Shown: one piece after another, positions 47,847 to 57,096 of the stretch
How positions within the stretch are numbered: position 1 is the stretch's first letter
Layout of the letters: each line of letters opens with the position of its first letter
Assembly (NCBI RefSeq): GCF_025685655.1
Contig: NZ_JAGSYG010000002.1
Span: forward strand, 434,001 to 498,000
Direction: 5' to 3'
Source: Acidicapsa ligni
Lineage (GTDB): Bacteria; Acidobacteriota; Terriglobia; Terriglobales; Acidobacteriaceae
Length of the DNA stretch: 64,000 bases
Notes under the pieces: generated by a model
The model's input: the letters and a program-made list of their open reading frames with translations, nothing else
Told to the model about the DNA's origin: nothing
The model's database searches: none
Translations under genes and position numbers: made by a program

Positions 47847-50036
47847 ATGTCGACAAATCCCAGCGGCCATTTTTACATCACGACGCCGATCTATTACGTG
47901 AATGCGCGGCCGCATCTCGGTCACGCTTATTCGACTATCGTGTGTGACGCGATTGCGCGCCGCAAGCGGAGCCAGGGCATCCCTACGTGGTTTTTGACGG
48001 GCACGGATGAGCATGGCCAGAAGATCGAGCGCTCTGCGGCGAAGGCGGGGAAGACTCCCGCGGAGTTTGCGGCGGCGATCTCGGGTGAGTTTCGTTCCCT
48101 GTGGGACCGGATGGGTCTGACGTATGACGACTTCATTCGCACCACGGAAGATCGTCACAAGCGCGGTGTGCAGAAGTTGTTCAGCGCTCTGCGCGACAGG
48201 GGTTACATCTACAAGGGGTCCTACACTGGCCAGTATTGCGTGTCAGACGAAGCCTTTGTCGAGGTCGCTCCGGGTGCGCCTTGTCCCGATTGCGGGCGTA
48301 TTACAGAGACCATCAGCGAAGAGAATTACTTCTTCAAGCTGTCGGCGTTTGAGAGCAGGCTGCTGGAGTATTACGAGGCACATCCTGAATTCATTCAGCC
48401 TGAGGCTCGGCGCAATGAAGTGATTGCGTTTGTGCGCAGTGGGTTAAAGGATCTTTCAGTGAGCCGGACCAGTTTTACATGGGGCATTCCGGTGCCAGGC
48501 GATGAAAAGCATGTCATCTATGTCTGGATGGATGCGCTCGCGAACTACATGACTGCTCTGGGCTACGGAGCAGACTCAGCAGAGCAGAAAGCCCTCTTCG
48601 ATCAATTCTGGCCGGCGGATGTGCATCTTGTCGGCAAGGAAATCATTCGCTTTCATTGCGTGTACTGGCCTGCGTTTTTGATGGCCGCTGGGTTGCCTGT
48701 GCCGAAGGCGGTCGTGGCGAATGGCTGGCTGCTCTTTGACAAAGCCAAGATGTCGAAGTCAGTCGGCAATATCGTTCGTGCGGAGACGGTGCTTGAGGTG
48801 TTGGGAGCGGACGCACTGCGCTACTTTCTGCTGCGGGAGATCAGCTTCGGACACGATGGCAATTTTACGTTTGAGGCGCTGGTGCAGCGGTACAACGGCG
48901 ATCTAGCCAACGGGTATGGCAACCTGGTGAGCCGCGTGGTGAATATGGTGCACAAGTACTTTGGCGGAGTTGTGCCTGAAACAGGTGTGCCGTGTCCTGC
49001 AGAGGATGCGGTCGGCGCTGACGCGGCGCGGACGATTGCCGAATTCAACGTGCAGTTTGAAGCGATGGATTTTTCGCGGGCGCTGGAGACGTTATGGTCG
49101 CTGGTCGCTGCGGTGGATGGCTATCTGACGGCGAGCGCTCCTTGGAAGAAGAAGTCGGATGTCGGCGAAGAAGAGTTTGCGGCGATGCAGGCGCGGGTAC
49201 TGGCAACCGCAGCAGAGGCAATTCGCATCATTACAGGGTTGGTGTATCCGATCCTGCCGGAATCGGCTGGGAAGGTCTGGCGGCAACTGGGATTGGGCGA
49301 GATTGAAGAGGCTGCCAGGGGCGGCCAGTTGAGTTCGTTAGCATGGGGCGGATTGCAGGCGGGTACGAAGTTTCTTGAGCCTTCGCCGCTGTTCCCCCGT
49401 GCAGAAAAGGATGCGGTTGAGCGTATGCAGAATCTTGAGAATGAAAATACGTTGAGTGCTGTGGCTGCGGTGAGCGGCATCAATCCAGATGCACCGGATG
49501 CTCCAAACACACAGGATGCTCCCGAAAAGTCTCGTCCGAGTGATTCGCCGGTCATCCACGAGTTGGATGTGCCGCACTGCGGCACGCAAGAGGCTCCAAT
49601 CCCCGCACCGATTGCGGAGCCGGAAGTTCCAGTTGCTCCCTCTCTTGTGCCCCCGGCACCGAAGCAGGAAACAGCGCCAGTGCTGGAGGGTGCGCACGAG
49701 GGCATTGCCCAGATTGGCATTGAGGATTTCATCAAGGTTGAGTTGAGAGTGGCGCAGATTCTGGTTGCAGAGCGTGTGCCCAAGGCGGACAAGCTGCTGC
49801 GCCTGGAGGTCGATCTGGGCTATGAGAAGCGGCAGATTCTGGCAGGTATTGCCCAGTATTACGAGCCGGAAAAGCTGATAGGCCGCAAGGTAGTGATCGT
49901 CGCCAATCTCGCTCCGCGCAAGCTGCGCGGGCTGGAGTCGAATGGCATGGTCGTCGCTGCTTCGCTGGGCGATCAGGGCGCGCCGGTGCTGGCTGGATTT
50001 TTGGAAGACGTTCCGGTCGGGGCGCGGCTGAAATAA
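47847..50036 (+). CDS. metG: Methionyl-tRNA synthetase with C-terminal EMAP domain
   Basis: 729 residues. HIGH-equivalent PHLGHAYS, KMSKS in FDKAKMSKSVGN, and one CPDCG knuckle are visible; the partner pair is degenerate (YCVSDEAF). The C-terminal tRNA-binding (EMAP II/Trbp111) domain, LRVAQILVAERVPKADKL, follows a roughly 100-residue Pro/Ala/Asp-rich linker. GTG at 47832 is an in-frame alternative to ATG at 47847. Confidence 0.95.
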   Translation: MSTNPSGHFYITTPIYYVNARPHLGHAYSTIVCDAIARRKRSQGIPTWFLTGTDEHGQKIERSAAKAGKTPAEFAAAISGEFRSLWDRMGLTYDDFIRTTEDRHKRGVQKLFSALRDRGYIYKGSYTGQYCVSDEAFVEVAPGAPCPDCGRITETISEENYFFKLSAFESRLLEYYEAHPEFIQPEARRNEVIAFVRSGLKDLSVSRTSFTWGIPVPGDEKHVIYVWMDALANYMTALGYGADSAEQKALFDQFWPADVHLVGKEIIRFHCVYWPAFLMAAGLPVPKAVVANGWLLFDKAKMSKSVGNIVRAETVLEVLGADALRYFLLREISFGHDGNFTFEALVQRYNGDLANGYGNLVSRVVNMVHKYFGGVVPETGVPCPAEDAVGADAARTIAEFNVQFEAMDFSRALETLWSLVAAVDGYLTASAPWKKKSDVGEEEFAAMQARVLATAAEAIRIITGLVYPILPESAGKVWRQLGLGEIEEAARGGQLSSLAWGGLQAGTKFLEPSPLFPRAEKDAVERMQNLENENTLSAVAAVSGINPDAPDAPNTQDAPEKSRPSDSPVIHELDVPHCGTQEAPIPAPIAEPEVPVAPSLVPPAPKQETAPVLEGAHEGIAQIGIEDFIKVELRVAQILVAERVPKADKLLRLEVDLGYEKRQILAGIAQYYEPEKLIGRKVVIVANLAPRKLRGLESNGMVVAASLGDQGAPVLAGFLEDVPVGARLK

Positions 50037-50093
50037 TTCCAGGATAAGACAGGAAAGAAGCCCTGGAAGAAACAGGGGCTGGGAGACGATTGC

Positions 50094-50963
50094 TTGCTGG
50101 TAGATTCTCACGCGCATCTGGATAGTTCGCGGTACGAGGGCGAGCTTGCGGAGGTCTTGCACCGCGCCTGGGAAGCCGGTGTCGGTACTATCCTGGCGAT
50201 TGGAATTGGTGAAGGCCCCGCGCAGATGCATCAGGCGTTGGACATTTGCCGCCAGTTCAATGCGCAGTCTCCCGCGCAGCCGATAGAGCCGATGCAGTCA
50301 ATGGGGTCGATGGAGCCCAAGGCTCTGAAGGTGCCAAAGCTCTATGCCAGCGCAGGAATTTATCCGCACAATACCCACGAGGCGGATGATGCGGCACTGG
50401 CCAAATTGGACCAGTTACTGGCTGAACCAGAAGTTATTGCCTGCGGCGAAATTGGGCTGGATTATTACCACGAGGGCACCGACCATTCGGTTCAAAAGCG
50501 GGTGTTCATTCGCCAGATGGAGATTGCCACAGCGCGTAAGCGCCCCATTCTGATTCACTGCAGGCCAAAGGACGGCGACGATACCTGCTGGGACGATACT
50601 CTGGCTCTGCTCGGTGAGCATTGGGGATCGACGGGTATAGGCGGCATTCTCCATTGCTTCTCGGGAGATTGGAGCCAGGCGCAGCGGGCTATGGATCTCG
50701 GGTTTCTAATCAGCTTTGCCGGGCAGATTACGTATCCCAAGGCGCAGGCCTTGCGGGATGTCGCGATTCAGGTGCCGTTGGAGCGGCTTCTGGTGGAGAC
50801 GGATGCTCCGTTTCTGGCTCCACTGCCGAACCGAGGCAAGCGAAATGAGCCTGCCTGGGTGGCTGAGACCGCGCGAGCATTAGCTGTGTTGCATGGGCTG
50901 GGCGTGGAAGAAATGGCTGACATCACGACTAAAAATTTTCAGCGGCTGTTTCGCCTGTCCTAA
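50094..50963 (+). CDS. tatD: TatD-family DNase
   Basis: 289 residues. The metal ligands are VDSHAHLD, GEIGLDYY, LIHCR, LHCFSG and VETDAPFLAP, the full TatD set of an amidohydrolase-fold nuclease. About 15 Met/Pro/Glu residues (IEPMQSMGSMEPKAL, near 64-78) form an insertion between strands. TTG at 50094 has GGGAG upstream. It follows metG by 57 bases, a common pairing. Confidence 0.92.
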   Translation: MLVDSHAHLDSSRYEGELAEVLHRAWEAGVGTILAIGIGEGPAQMHQALDICRQFNAQSPAQPIEPMQSMGSMEPKALKVPKLYASAGIYPHNTHEADDAALAKLDQLLAEPEVIACGEIGLDYYHEGTDHSVQKRVFIRQMEIATARKRPILIHCRPKDGDDTCWDDTLALLGEHWGSTGIGGILHCFSGDWSQAQRAMDLGFLISFAGQITYPKAQALRDVAIQVPLERLLVETDAPFLAPLPNRGKRNEPAWVAETARALAVLHGLGVEEMADITTKNFQRLFRLS

Positions 50964-51644
50964 CAGACTCCCTTTTCAAAAACAACTATCGAAACTGGAA
51001 TCACCAATATCCATGAGGGTATAAGGAATGTGATTTTGTACGCGCCCGCACATGAGTTATATAACTCATGTGCGGCCAGAGAACATCCTGAGGCAGCAGG
51101 TCAATGCCGGTAGCCAATGCTAGTAGTCAATGCAAAAGTGAAGCTACGTTATAGCAATTTGCTCAAAAGAACAGTTTGCATAAAGGAGCAATTCTCGTAG
51201 AGAAATGATCCGTAGCTAGCAGGCGCTCATTGAACATCTTGGCTCGTATAGCAGGCACTATGCCATATAGCGGTTTGCGGTGGTGATTTGCTTCGTGAGC
51301 AGGTTGCATGTAGACCTATAATTTATCTACGGATCAGTATCCATGTAGGATTACGTCTCCGGGCTGAGGTTATGGGGCTTTACAGGTCAGGCTCCTGTTC
51401 ACTGAATGCCAATCAGAGGGCCTGTTCCACGCTTATGCGATTGAACTTTCTGGTAGCATACGTGGATACCGCGCTTTTTTGCACGAGACTAATGAATTGA
51501 TTCTAAAATGGTTAGATTCGCTGTCGAAATGAACGGCTATTTTATACAGCCCGAACGTGTGAAACTTGGAATTGTGAAGTTGAAGGTTGCTATCCATCGC
51601 ACCTTGATAGGCCGGTAAGCAAGTACCAGCAAGGACGGAGAACA
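50964..51644 (+). other. Gene-free 681-base interval
   Basis: No convincing gene or tRNA was found; sequence is AT-richer than the flanks. TATAAT at 51317-51322 could be a -10 element, but no good -35 accompanies it. AAGGACGGAG near 51630 is the ribosome site of yajQ. A perfect palindrome lies at 51046-51075. Confidence 0.45.
51046..51075. repeat. Perfect 30-base palindrome
   Basis: CCGCACATGAGTTAT (51046-51060) is followed at once by its exact reverse complement (51061-51075), with no spacer. There is no U-run on either strand. A dimeric-protein operator, a cruciform or an RNA 3'-end hairpin after tatD are all possible. Confidence 0.75.
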
Positions 51645-52145
51645 ATGGCGCAGGATAACTCGTTTGATATTGTCAGCAAAGTAGAAATCCAGGAAGTAAA
51701 GAACGCCATTGATCAGGCAGTGAAGGAGATCAAGGCGCGGTTCGACCTCAAGGACTCGAAGTCGGAAGTAACGCTGGAAGGTAGCGACGCGATTCTGCTG
51801 GCATCGGCGGATGAGTACAAGCTTGAGGCAGTGAAGGAAATTCTCGGGCAGAAGCTGGTCAAGCGCGGCATTTCGCTAAAGAACCTGAGCTACGGCAAGC
51901 TGGAAGAGGCGATGGGGAAGAGTGTTCGCCAGAAGATTACCTTGCAGCAAGGTGTGCCGATCGAGAAAGCCAAGGACATTGTCCGCATTGTGAAGGACTC
52001 GAAGCTGAAGGTGCAGGCAACGATCCAGGGTGATTCTCTGCGGATCACGGGTAAAGATCGCGATTCTCTGCAATCGGTGATTGCACTTTTGCGTGGTAAA
52101 GATTTAGGCATCGATTTGCAGTTCACCAACTACCGGACGAATTGA
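51645..52145 (+). CDS. yajQ: YajQ-family nucleotide-binding protein
   Basis: 166 residues, typical length. It begins [21 protein letters not shown] and contains [15 protein letters not shown] and a late [21 protein letters not shown], the YajQ repeats. Family members bind nucleotides, and some bind cyclic di-GMP, as shown in Xanthomonas and Pseudomonas. AAGGACGGAG precedes the ATG. Confidence 0.95.
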   Translation: MAQDNSFDIVSKVEIQEVKNAIDQAVKEIKARFDLKDSKSEVTLEGSDAILLASADEYKLEAVKEILGQKLVKRGISLKNLSYGKLEEAMGKSVRQKITLQQGVPIEKAKDIVRIVKDSKLKVQATIQGDSLRITGKDRDSLQSVIALLRGKDLGIDLQFTNYRTN

Positions 52146-52176
52146 GCGGGATCGAAACAGGTCCGCCAGCATCCAA

Positions 52177-53247
52177 GTGACAGATACTGTGAGTGGCATC
52201 GTAGGAACGGGCCGCAAGACGGACGAGGCAACAGGAAAGCACAGGAACTCCGAACCTTTGAGCACACTAGCAATAGCGACGGCACGGGAAGTCTTCGATC
52301 TGCTGCGTCCGGAACTCGCGGCGATTGAGATTGAACTCGGGCGCGATGCGGTTTCGACCGTCAGTACGATTACAGAAATTGCAGAATATCTACGCGTCGG
52401 CGGCGGCAAGCGGATTCGCCCCACTCTGCTGCTGCTTTCGGCGCGATGCCTGGGCTATGCGGGCTCAGGAATGATTCGTCTGGGAGCGGTGGTTGAGCTG
52501 GTACACACAGCGACCCTGGTACACGACGATATTATCGATGGCGCAGATACGCGTCGCGGTCGGCCCTCTGCAAACACCACCTGGGGCAATGAAAAATGCG
52601 TACTGGCGGGCGACTGGCTCTACATGCAGGCCTTCCACATCGCGCTGGAAGAACGTAATTTCAAAGTTCTCGATCTGTTAATCAGCCTCACTCAGCAAAT
52701 GGTTGAGGGCGAGCTGCTGCAGATTCAAAAGCTGGGCCGCGCGGTTACCGAAGAGGAATATTACGACCTCATCTTCCGCAAGACAGCCTGCCTGTTTGCG
52801 GTTTCGATGCAGCTTGGCGCAGCGCTGGCCAATGCTGCTCCAGAGCAGGAAGAAGCGCTCGCCAACTACGGACGCGCTGTCGGTCTGGCCTTCCAGATTG
52901 TAGACGATGTGCTGGATCTTACCGCGACCGAAGAGGTGCTTGGCAAGCCAGTCGCCAGTGATCTGCGCGAAGGCAAGACGACTCTTCCCGTGATCCATTC
53001 TCTCGAACATGGAACAGCTCTCGATCGCGAGATTCTTCAGCGTGTGCTGGAGGATGGCGGATTTGTCCGTGCAAGCCGCGAAGAAGTGCAGGAGCTGCTG
53101 CATCGCAACGGTTCGGTGGAGTATGCAATGGCTGCGGCGGATCGCTATGCAGAGGCTGCCCGTGAAGCGCTTGCTCCGATTGAAGACTCCGAATTCAAAC
53201 GCGCCCTGCTTTGGGTGCCGGATTTCGTAGTCGCACGGGATCGATAG
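52177..53247 (+). CDS. Long-chain polyprenyl diphosphate synthase
   Basis: 356 residues. First Asp-rich motif DDIID (117-121), second DDVLD (243-247), GGKRIRP near 77. The short DDxxD spacing with LVHDDIIDGADTRRG resembles octaprenyl/heptaprenyl synthases that make the quinone side chain. GTG start; 31 bases after yajQ. Together with the IspA-like enzyme at 23756, the window holds two trans-prenyl synthases. Confidence 0.93.
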   Translation: MTDTVSGIVGTGRKTDEATGKHRNSEPLSTLAIATAREVFDLLRPELAAIEIELGRDAVSTVSTITEIAEYLRVGGGKRIRPTLLLLSARCLGYAGSGMIRLGAVVELVHTATLVHDDIIDGADTRRGRPSANTTWGNEKCVLAGDWLYMQAFHIALEERNFKVLDLLISLTQQMVEGELLQIQKLGRAVTEEEYYDLIFRKTACLFAVSMQLGAALANAAPEQEEALANYGRAVGLAFQIVDDVLDLTATEEVLGKPVASDLREGKTTLPVIHSLEHGTALDREILQRVLEDGGFVRASREEVQELLHRNGSVEYAMAAADRYAEAAREALAPIEDSEFKRALLWVPDFVVARDR

Positions 53248-53291
53248 TCATACGAGATCGATCGCACTCTGAGTAACTGGGTCAAACGACT

Positions 53292-54428
53292 TCAGCGGCT
53301 GAGTGGTTGCCCCGCCGCTATGCGCAGTCGGGCATCGACTACCGAGGGGTCGTCCGGGTCGGTTGTATCCTCCGGCACCAGCACGGACAGGATGCCCAGA
53401 ATCGCCGCAGCAATGGGCGCGGCAAGCGCCACGCCGACGGGACCTGCGATGGCTGCAAGCAACAACTGCATGATCAGGGTGAGTGCAGGCGGAAGTCGAA
53501 CGATGTTGCGCTCAAGCAACGGCGTGACCAGGTAGCCCTCAAGCGTAAAGACAATCGCAAAGACCAGAATCGCCAGAAGCCCTGTGGTTGGATTTTTGGC
53601 CAGTGCGAGTAACGCAGCGGGAATAACAGAGATGATTGGCCCCACATTGGGGATAAAGGTCATCAACGCCGCAATGATGCCCAGGGTACCGGCAAGCGGC
53701 ACGCCAACAATCCACAAGCCGATGCTGATCAGAATGCCGACCATGGCCATGGAGATCAGTTTGGCAAGCACCCAGGAGCGCAGAATTTTGACTACGCTGG
53801 CCGCGCATGCGTCGAGCTTGGGACGATGGTGTATCGGCGTCACGTGGCGTAACCCGGCGTAATAAATGCCTGGTTCAGACGCAAAATAGATGCTGAGGAT
53901 GAAGACAATCAGAACGCCGGCAAGTACCGTTGCGGAGCTGACGACGATGCCGCCGATGTGCGAGATCGCAAAGCTGAATCCGCTCGAAATCTGATCGGCT
54001 CCAGGCGTCTGGTGCAAAATCCATTGTCCCCACTGGTGGCTTTGCATCTGGGCCAGCAGTTGGCGAGCAGCCGCTGGTAGCTCCGTCTCCAGATCGGCGA
54101 ATTGAAGCGCGGCATTCGGACCTTGAATCCAGATCAGCAGTGCGATCACGGCAAAAGCGACGAGAATAAATCCGGACAGGGCCACGCCCGTCTTGATTTT
54201 GAAGCGATTGTGGATCCATTCAGCAACAGCGGAGAGAAAAACTGCGCCAATGATAGAGGCAAACAGCAGAAGAAAAATGACTCTGCCAATCCAAAGAAAG
54301 GTCAGCGCCAAGCCAAAGGCGGTAGTCAGCAGCAGCACAAATGCGGCGCGGTTCCTGAACTCTTCATCTTTTGGCAAGCGTGTCGTTCTCCGATCGAGCG
54401 CAGTGGATACAGCAGTGAATACATCCAC
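53292..54428 (-). CDS. AI-2E family transporter
   Basis: 378 residues with about eight membrane helices in the pattern of the family: paired N-terminal helices, a central periplasmic segment and the conserved FIPNVGPIISVIPAALLAL with the later GYLVTPLLERNIVRLPPALTL. Members export autoinducer-2, or act as Na+/H+ antiporters; which applies is open. It converges with the prenyl synthase gene. Confidence 0.9.
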   Translation of the reverse strand: MDVFTAVSTALDRRTTRLPKDEEFRNRAAFVLLLTTAFGLALTFLWIGRVIFLLLFASIIGAVFLSAVAEWIHNRFKIKTGVALSGFILVAFAVIALLIWIQGPNAALQFADLETELPAAARQLLAQMQSHQWGQWILHQTPGADQISSGFSFAISHIGGIVVSSATVLAGVLIVFILSIYFASEPGIYYAGLRHVTPIHHRPKLDACAASVVKILRSWVLAKLISMAMVGILISIGLWIVGVPLAGTLGIIAALMTFIPNVGPIISVIPAALLALAKNPTTGLLAILVFAIVFTLEGYLVTPLLERNIVRLPPALTLIMQLLLAAIAGPVGVALAAPIAAAILGILSVLVPEDTTDPDDPSVVDARLRIAAGQPLSR

Positions 54429-54554
54429 AACCCCTTGAGTCTATCTGATGCACATTTGTTGTGTGGGTTTGTTGGCTCTCTAGATTACTACGCTTTGTCC
54501 AAATCGGAAGTTCAGGCAGCCAGGGTCCATCTTCCTCGATGGAAGTGTCGACTA

Positions 54555-54591
54555 TCCCACATGTGCTGTATGGATTGCAGCACATGTGGGA
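54555..54591 (-). terminator. Hairpin downstream of pepA
   Basis: TCCCACATGTGCTG (54555-54568) and CAGCACATGTGGGA (54578-54591) form perfect 14-base arms with a nine-base loop. It lies just past the pepA stop, so it may end that transcript; no clear U-run follows. Confidence 0.55.
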
Positions 54592-54607
54592 AATTCCAGC
54601 CACAGCA

Positions 54608-56143
54608 TCATTCGTAGCTGCGGACCCATTCAAGTATGCTGCGGACGCCGAAGCCGCTGGGGCCTTTGGCGATGAAGGGTTTGGTGTCTTCGTACCAGGC
54701 CATTCCGGCGATGTCGAGGTGGATCCAGGGGGTTTCGCCCGCGAACACGTGGAGGAATTCAGCAGCGGTGACAGCACCGCCCCAGCGGCCGCCTGTGTTT
54801 TTGATATCGGCAATGTCGGAGCGGATCTGATCGTAGTATTCGTCGCCGAGAGGCAGGCGCCATACTTTTTCGCCGGAGATATCGAGGGCCTTATTTAGCT
54901 TCTCAAAGGTCTCGTCGTTGTTCGAAAAACCGCCAGCGTTGACCGGGCCGAGCGCCACAACGCAAGCGCCGGTGAGTGTCGCTGCATCGATGAGATGAGT
55001 GCAGCCAAGTTGGCGTGCGTAGGTCAGCCCGTCTGCGAGCACCAGGCGGCCTTCAGCGTCCGTGTTGATGATCTCGATGGTCTTGCCCGGCTCGTCGGCA
55101 GAGAAGGGCATTGCAGTCTGCACGTCGCCCGGCTTCTGCGCTTTGCCGTCAGGCATGTTTTCTGCGGAGCAAACGACGCTGATGACCTTGACCTTGGGCT
55201 TGATGCGTCCGATAGCGGCCATTGCGCCGAGCATGGCGGCTGAACCGGCCATATCGTACTTCATCAGCTCCATTTTATCGGCGGGCTTGATGGAGATTCC
55301 GCCAGTATCGAAGGTGATGCCTTTGCCGACCAGGCCGAGGACTGGGCCGGTATAAGTTTTGGGATCGTAGCCTTCAGGCTCGTACGTGAGAACGATCAGG
55401 GCAGGCGGCTCTTCTGAACCCTGGGAGACGCTCCAGAATGCACCCATCTTCAGCTCGTGCAGTTTTTCCGTCGAGTAGACCTCGGATTTGAGCCCGTTAG
55501 CGGCGGCCATGGCAGCAGCGCGCTGACCGAGGATCGTCGGTGTGAGCTTGTTGCCCGGCTCATTGACCAGTTCGCGAGCGAAGTTCTGGCTTTCCGCGAC
55601 GATAATGCCCTCGGCATAGCCTGCTTTGACCGAGGCATTTTCCGCTCCCGATGCGGCCAGCGTGAAGGAGTGGACGCCCTGGTCCTTGCGATCGGAGCGA
55701 TAGGTATCCGGATCGTAGTCGGCCAGCAGGGCGCCCTCGATGGCAGCGCGGGAGTTAGGGCCGGGTGGCAGAGAGGGTGTTTCCGGCAGCGCGAAGGTGA
55801 CAGCGCGAATTCCGCGAGGCTTGGCAAAACGAACCGAGGTTCCGACGGCACTGCGGATTGCGTGCGCGGTTGCTTTTGTGGCCTTGCCTACGCCGACGAG
55901 CAGCAGGCGTTTGGCGGAGATGCCGGCAGGGGCATGCAACAGAAGAGTTTCATTTGCGTCGGCTTTGAACTCGCCGGAGGTCAGCACGGCGTTGGCAGCG
56001 GATTTGACCGCAGCGTCACCGGTCAGCAAAATGGGTTCGGGCCTGGCGTCTGGACCCTTGGCGGTCTGCGCGTCGGCGGCGATTACAACCAGCAGTTCGG
56101 TCTCAATTTGAGCGGGAGTCGCAAAGATCAGTTGTGTCTTCAT
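54608..56143 (-). CDS. pepA: Leucyl aminopeptidase (M17)
   Basis: 511 residues. The catalytic C-terminal domain has the zinc-site segments TFDTGGISIKPADKM and the family signature NTDAEGRLVLADGL, with the active-site Lys in KPAD. It trims N-terminal residues in the cytosol. ATG at 56143 gives the usual start (MKTQLIF); the frame stays open 23 codons upstream. Confidence 0.96.
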   Translation of the reverse strand: MKTQLIFATPAQIETELLVVIAADAQTAKGPDARPEPILLTGDAAVKSAANAVLTSGEFKADANETLLLHAPAGISAKRLLLVGVGKATKATAHAIRSAVGTSVRFAKPRGIRAVTFALPETPSLPPGPNSRAAIEGALLADYDPDTYRSDRKDQGVHSFTLAASGAENASVKAGYAEGIIVAESQNFARELVNEPGNKLTPTILGQRAAAMAAANGLKSEVYSTEKLHELKMGAFWSVSQGSEEPPALIVLTYEPEGYDPKTYTGPVLGLVGKGITFDTGGISIKPADKMELMKYDMAGSAAMLGAMAAIGRIKPKVKVISVVCSAENMPDGKAQKPGDVQTAMPFSADEPGKTIEIINTDAEGRLVLADGLTYARQLGCTHLIDAATLTGACVVALGPVNAGGFSNNDETFEKLNKALDISGEKVWRLPLGDEYYDQIRSDIADIKNTGGRWGGAVTAAEFLHVFAGETPWIHLDIAGMAWYEDTKPFIAKGPSGFGVRSILEWVRSYE

Positions 56144-56270
56144 GCCTGCCATTATTTCATTGCAGGCGGCGAGGATTCCTACCCTTGCCCATAAAAACAA
56201 AGGTGTGGCCACCGTGGAGCACCCGAAACCGTGGAGCGCCCGAATATGGCAGCAGGAATGTAAAAAAGCG

Positions 56271-56819
56271 CTAGCGGCCCATCTTGTGTTTATTTTCGTT
56301 GATGGCCGTGCGGGATTCGCGGTCTGCTTCGCGGCGCTTTTCAGTTTCTCGCTTGTCCCATTCCTGCTTGCCCTTGGCGACAGCCAGCTCGCATTTCACG
56401 CGCCCATTGCGGAAATAGAGCCGCACCGGGATGAGCGTATGCCCCTTGACCTGCGTCTTGATGAGTAGCTTGCGGACTTCTTCCTTATGCATGAGCAGTT
56501 TGCGGGTCCGCAGCGCGTCGTGGTTCTGGATATTTCCGTGGGAGTAAGGGCCGATATGTACGTTAAGCAGAAACGCTTCGCCATCCTTAATGAGGCCGTA
56601 AGCGTCTTTCAGGTTGGCCTGTCCCTCCCGGATGGACTTGACCTCGGTCCCGCGCAGGGCGACGCCTGCTTCGATTTTTTCCACCAGAAAGTAGTTGTAG
56701 CTGGCGCTGCGGTTATGCGCAGCATCCCGCTCGCCGCTGGCGACGGGGTCGCGTGGCTTGGCGGCTTTGGTGGTCGGTTTGACCGCGGCGGCGATCGTGT
56801 AACTTGTCTGGCGCGACAT
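56271..56819 (-). CDS. smpB: SsrA-binding protein SmpB
   Basis: 182 residues. The beta-barrel and tmRNA-contact segments NYFLVEKIEAGVALRGTEVKSIR and HDALRTRKLLMHKEEV are typical, with a C-terminal KRREADRESRTAIN tail. SmpB brings tmRNA to stalled ribosomes. About 30 extra N-terminal Ala/Thr/Lys residues precede the core. GAGGA stands nine bases before the ATG at 56819. Confidence 0.95.
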   Translation of the reverse strand: MSRQTSYTIAAAVKPTTKAAKPRDPVASGERDAAHNRSASYNYFLVEKIEAGVALRGTEVKSIREGQANLKDAYGLIKDGEAFLLNVHIGPYSHGNIQNHDALRTRKLLMHKEEVRKLLIKTQVKGHTLIPVRLYFRNGRVKCELAVAKGKQEWDKRETEKRREADRESRTAINENKHKMGR

Positions 56820-56921
56820 CGCGAAAATTCCTCGAATCTCAATCGTAGCACCGGTATGAATTCGGCACTGTGGTTTGCAGCCGCTGTTCGCGGGTCCCGC
56901 CATCAATCTGGAACGGAGCTT

Positions 56922-57015
56922 TGCTAGAATGGGGCATCGCTGGAGCAGAGTTTTCCATCATGTCAGGCTCATCCGGCATGAAGCTGGGACTGACACGGAG
57001 AGGCATGAGCCGGAT
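56922..57015 (+). promoter_or_regulatory. Predicted secretin promoter and leader hairpin
   Basis: TGC-TAGAAT (56922-56930) is an extended -10 element. The predicted leader contains ATCCGGCATG (56971-56980) pairing with CATG-AG-CCGGAT (57004-57015), a stem with a two-base bulge. Whether this RNA is regulatory is unknown. Confidence 0.4.
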
Positions 57016-57096
57016 AGTACAGTCCAGCCTGAGGGCCGGTTTTCCGCGGTGTACTTAAAGATGAAATCTGGTCCCGAAACGATGCATTGGAGTTTG

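Noticed and set aside
49338..50231. 297-codon frame antisense to metG and tatD
   Set aside because: It spans the gap between two well-defined genes and has no family motif or start signal.
50964..51644. Possible tRNA or small RNA gene in the largest gap
   Set aside because: No acceptor-stem pairing with a T-loop GTTCRA motif was found; only the palindrome and a lone TATAAT stand out.
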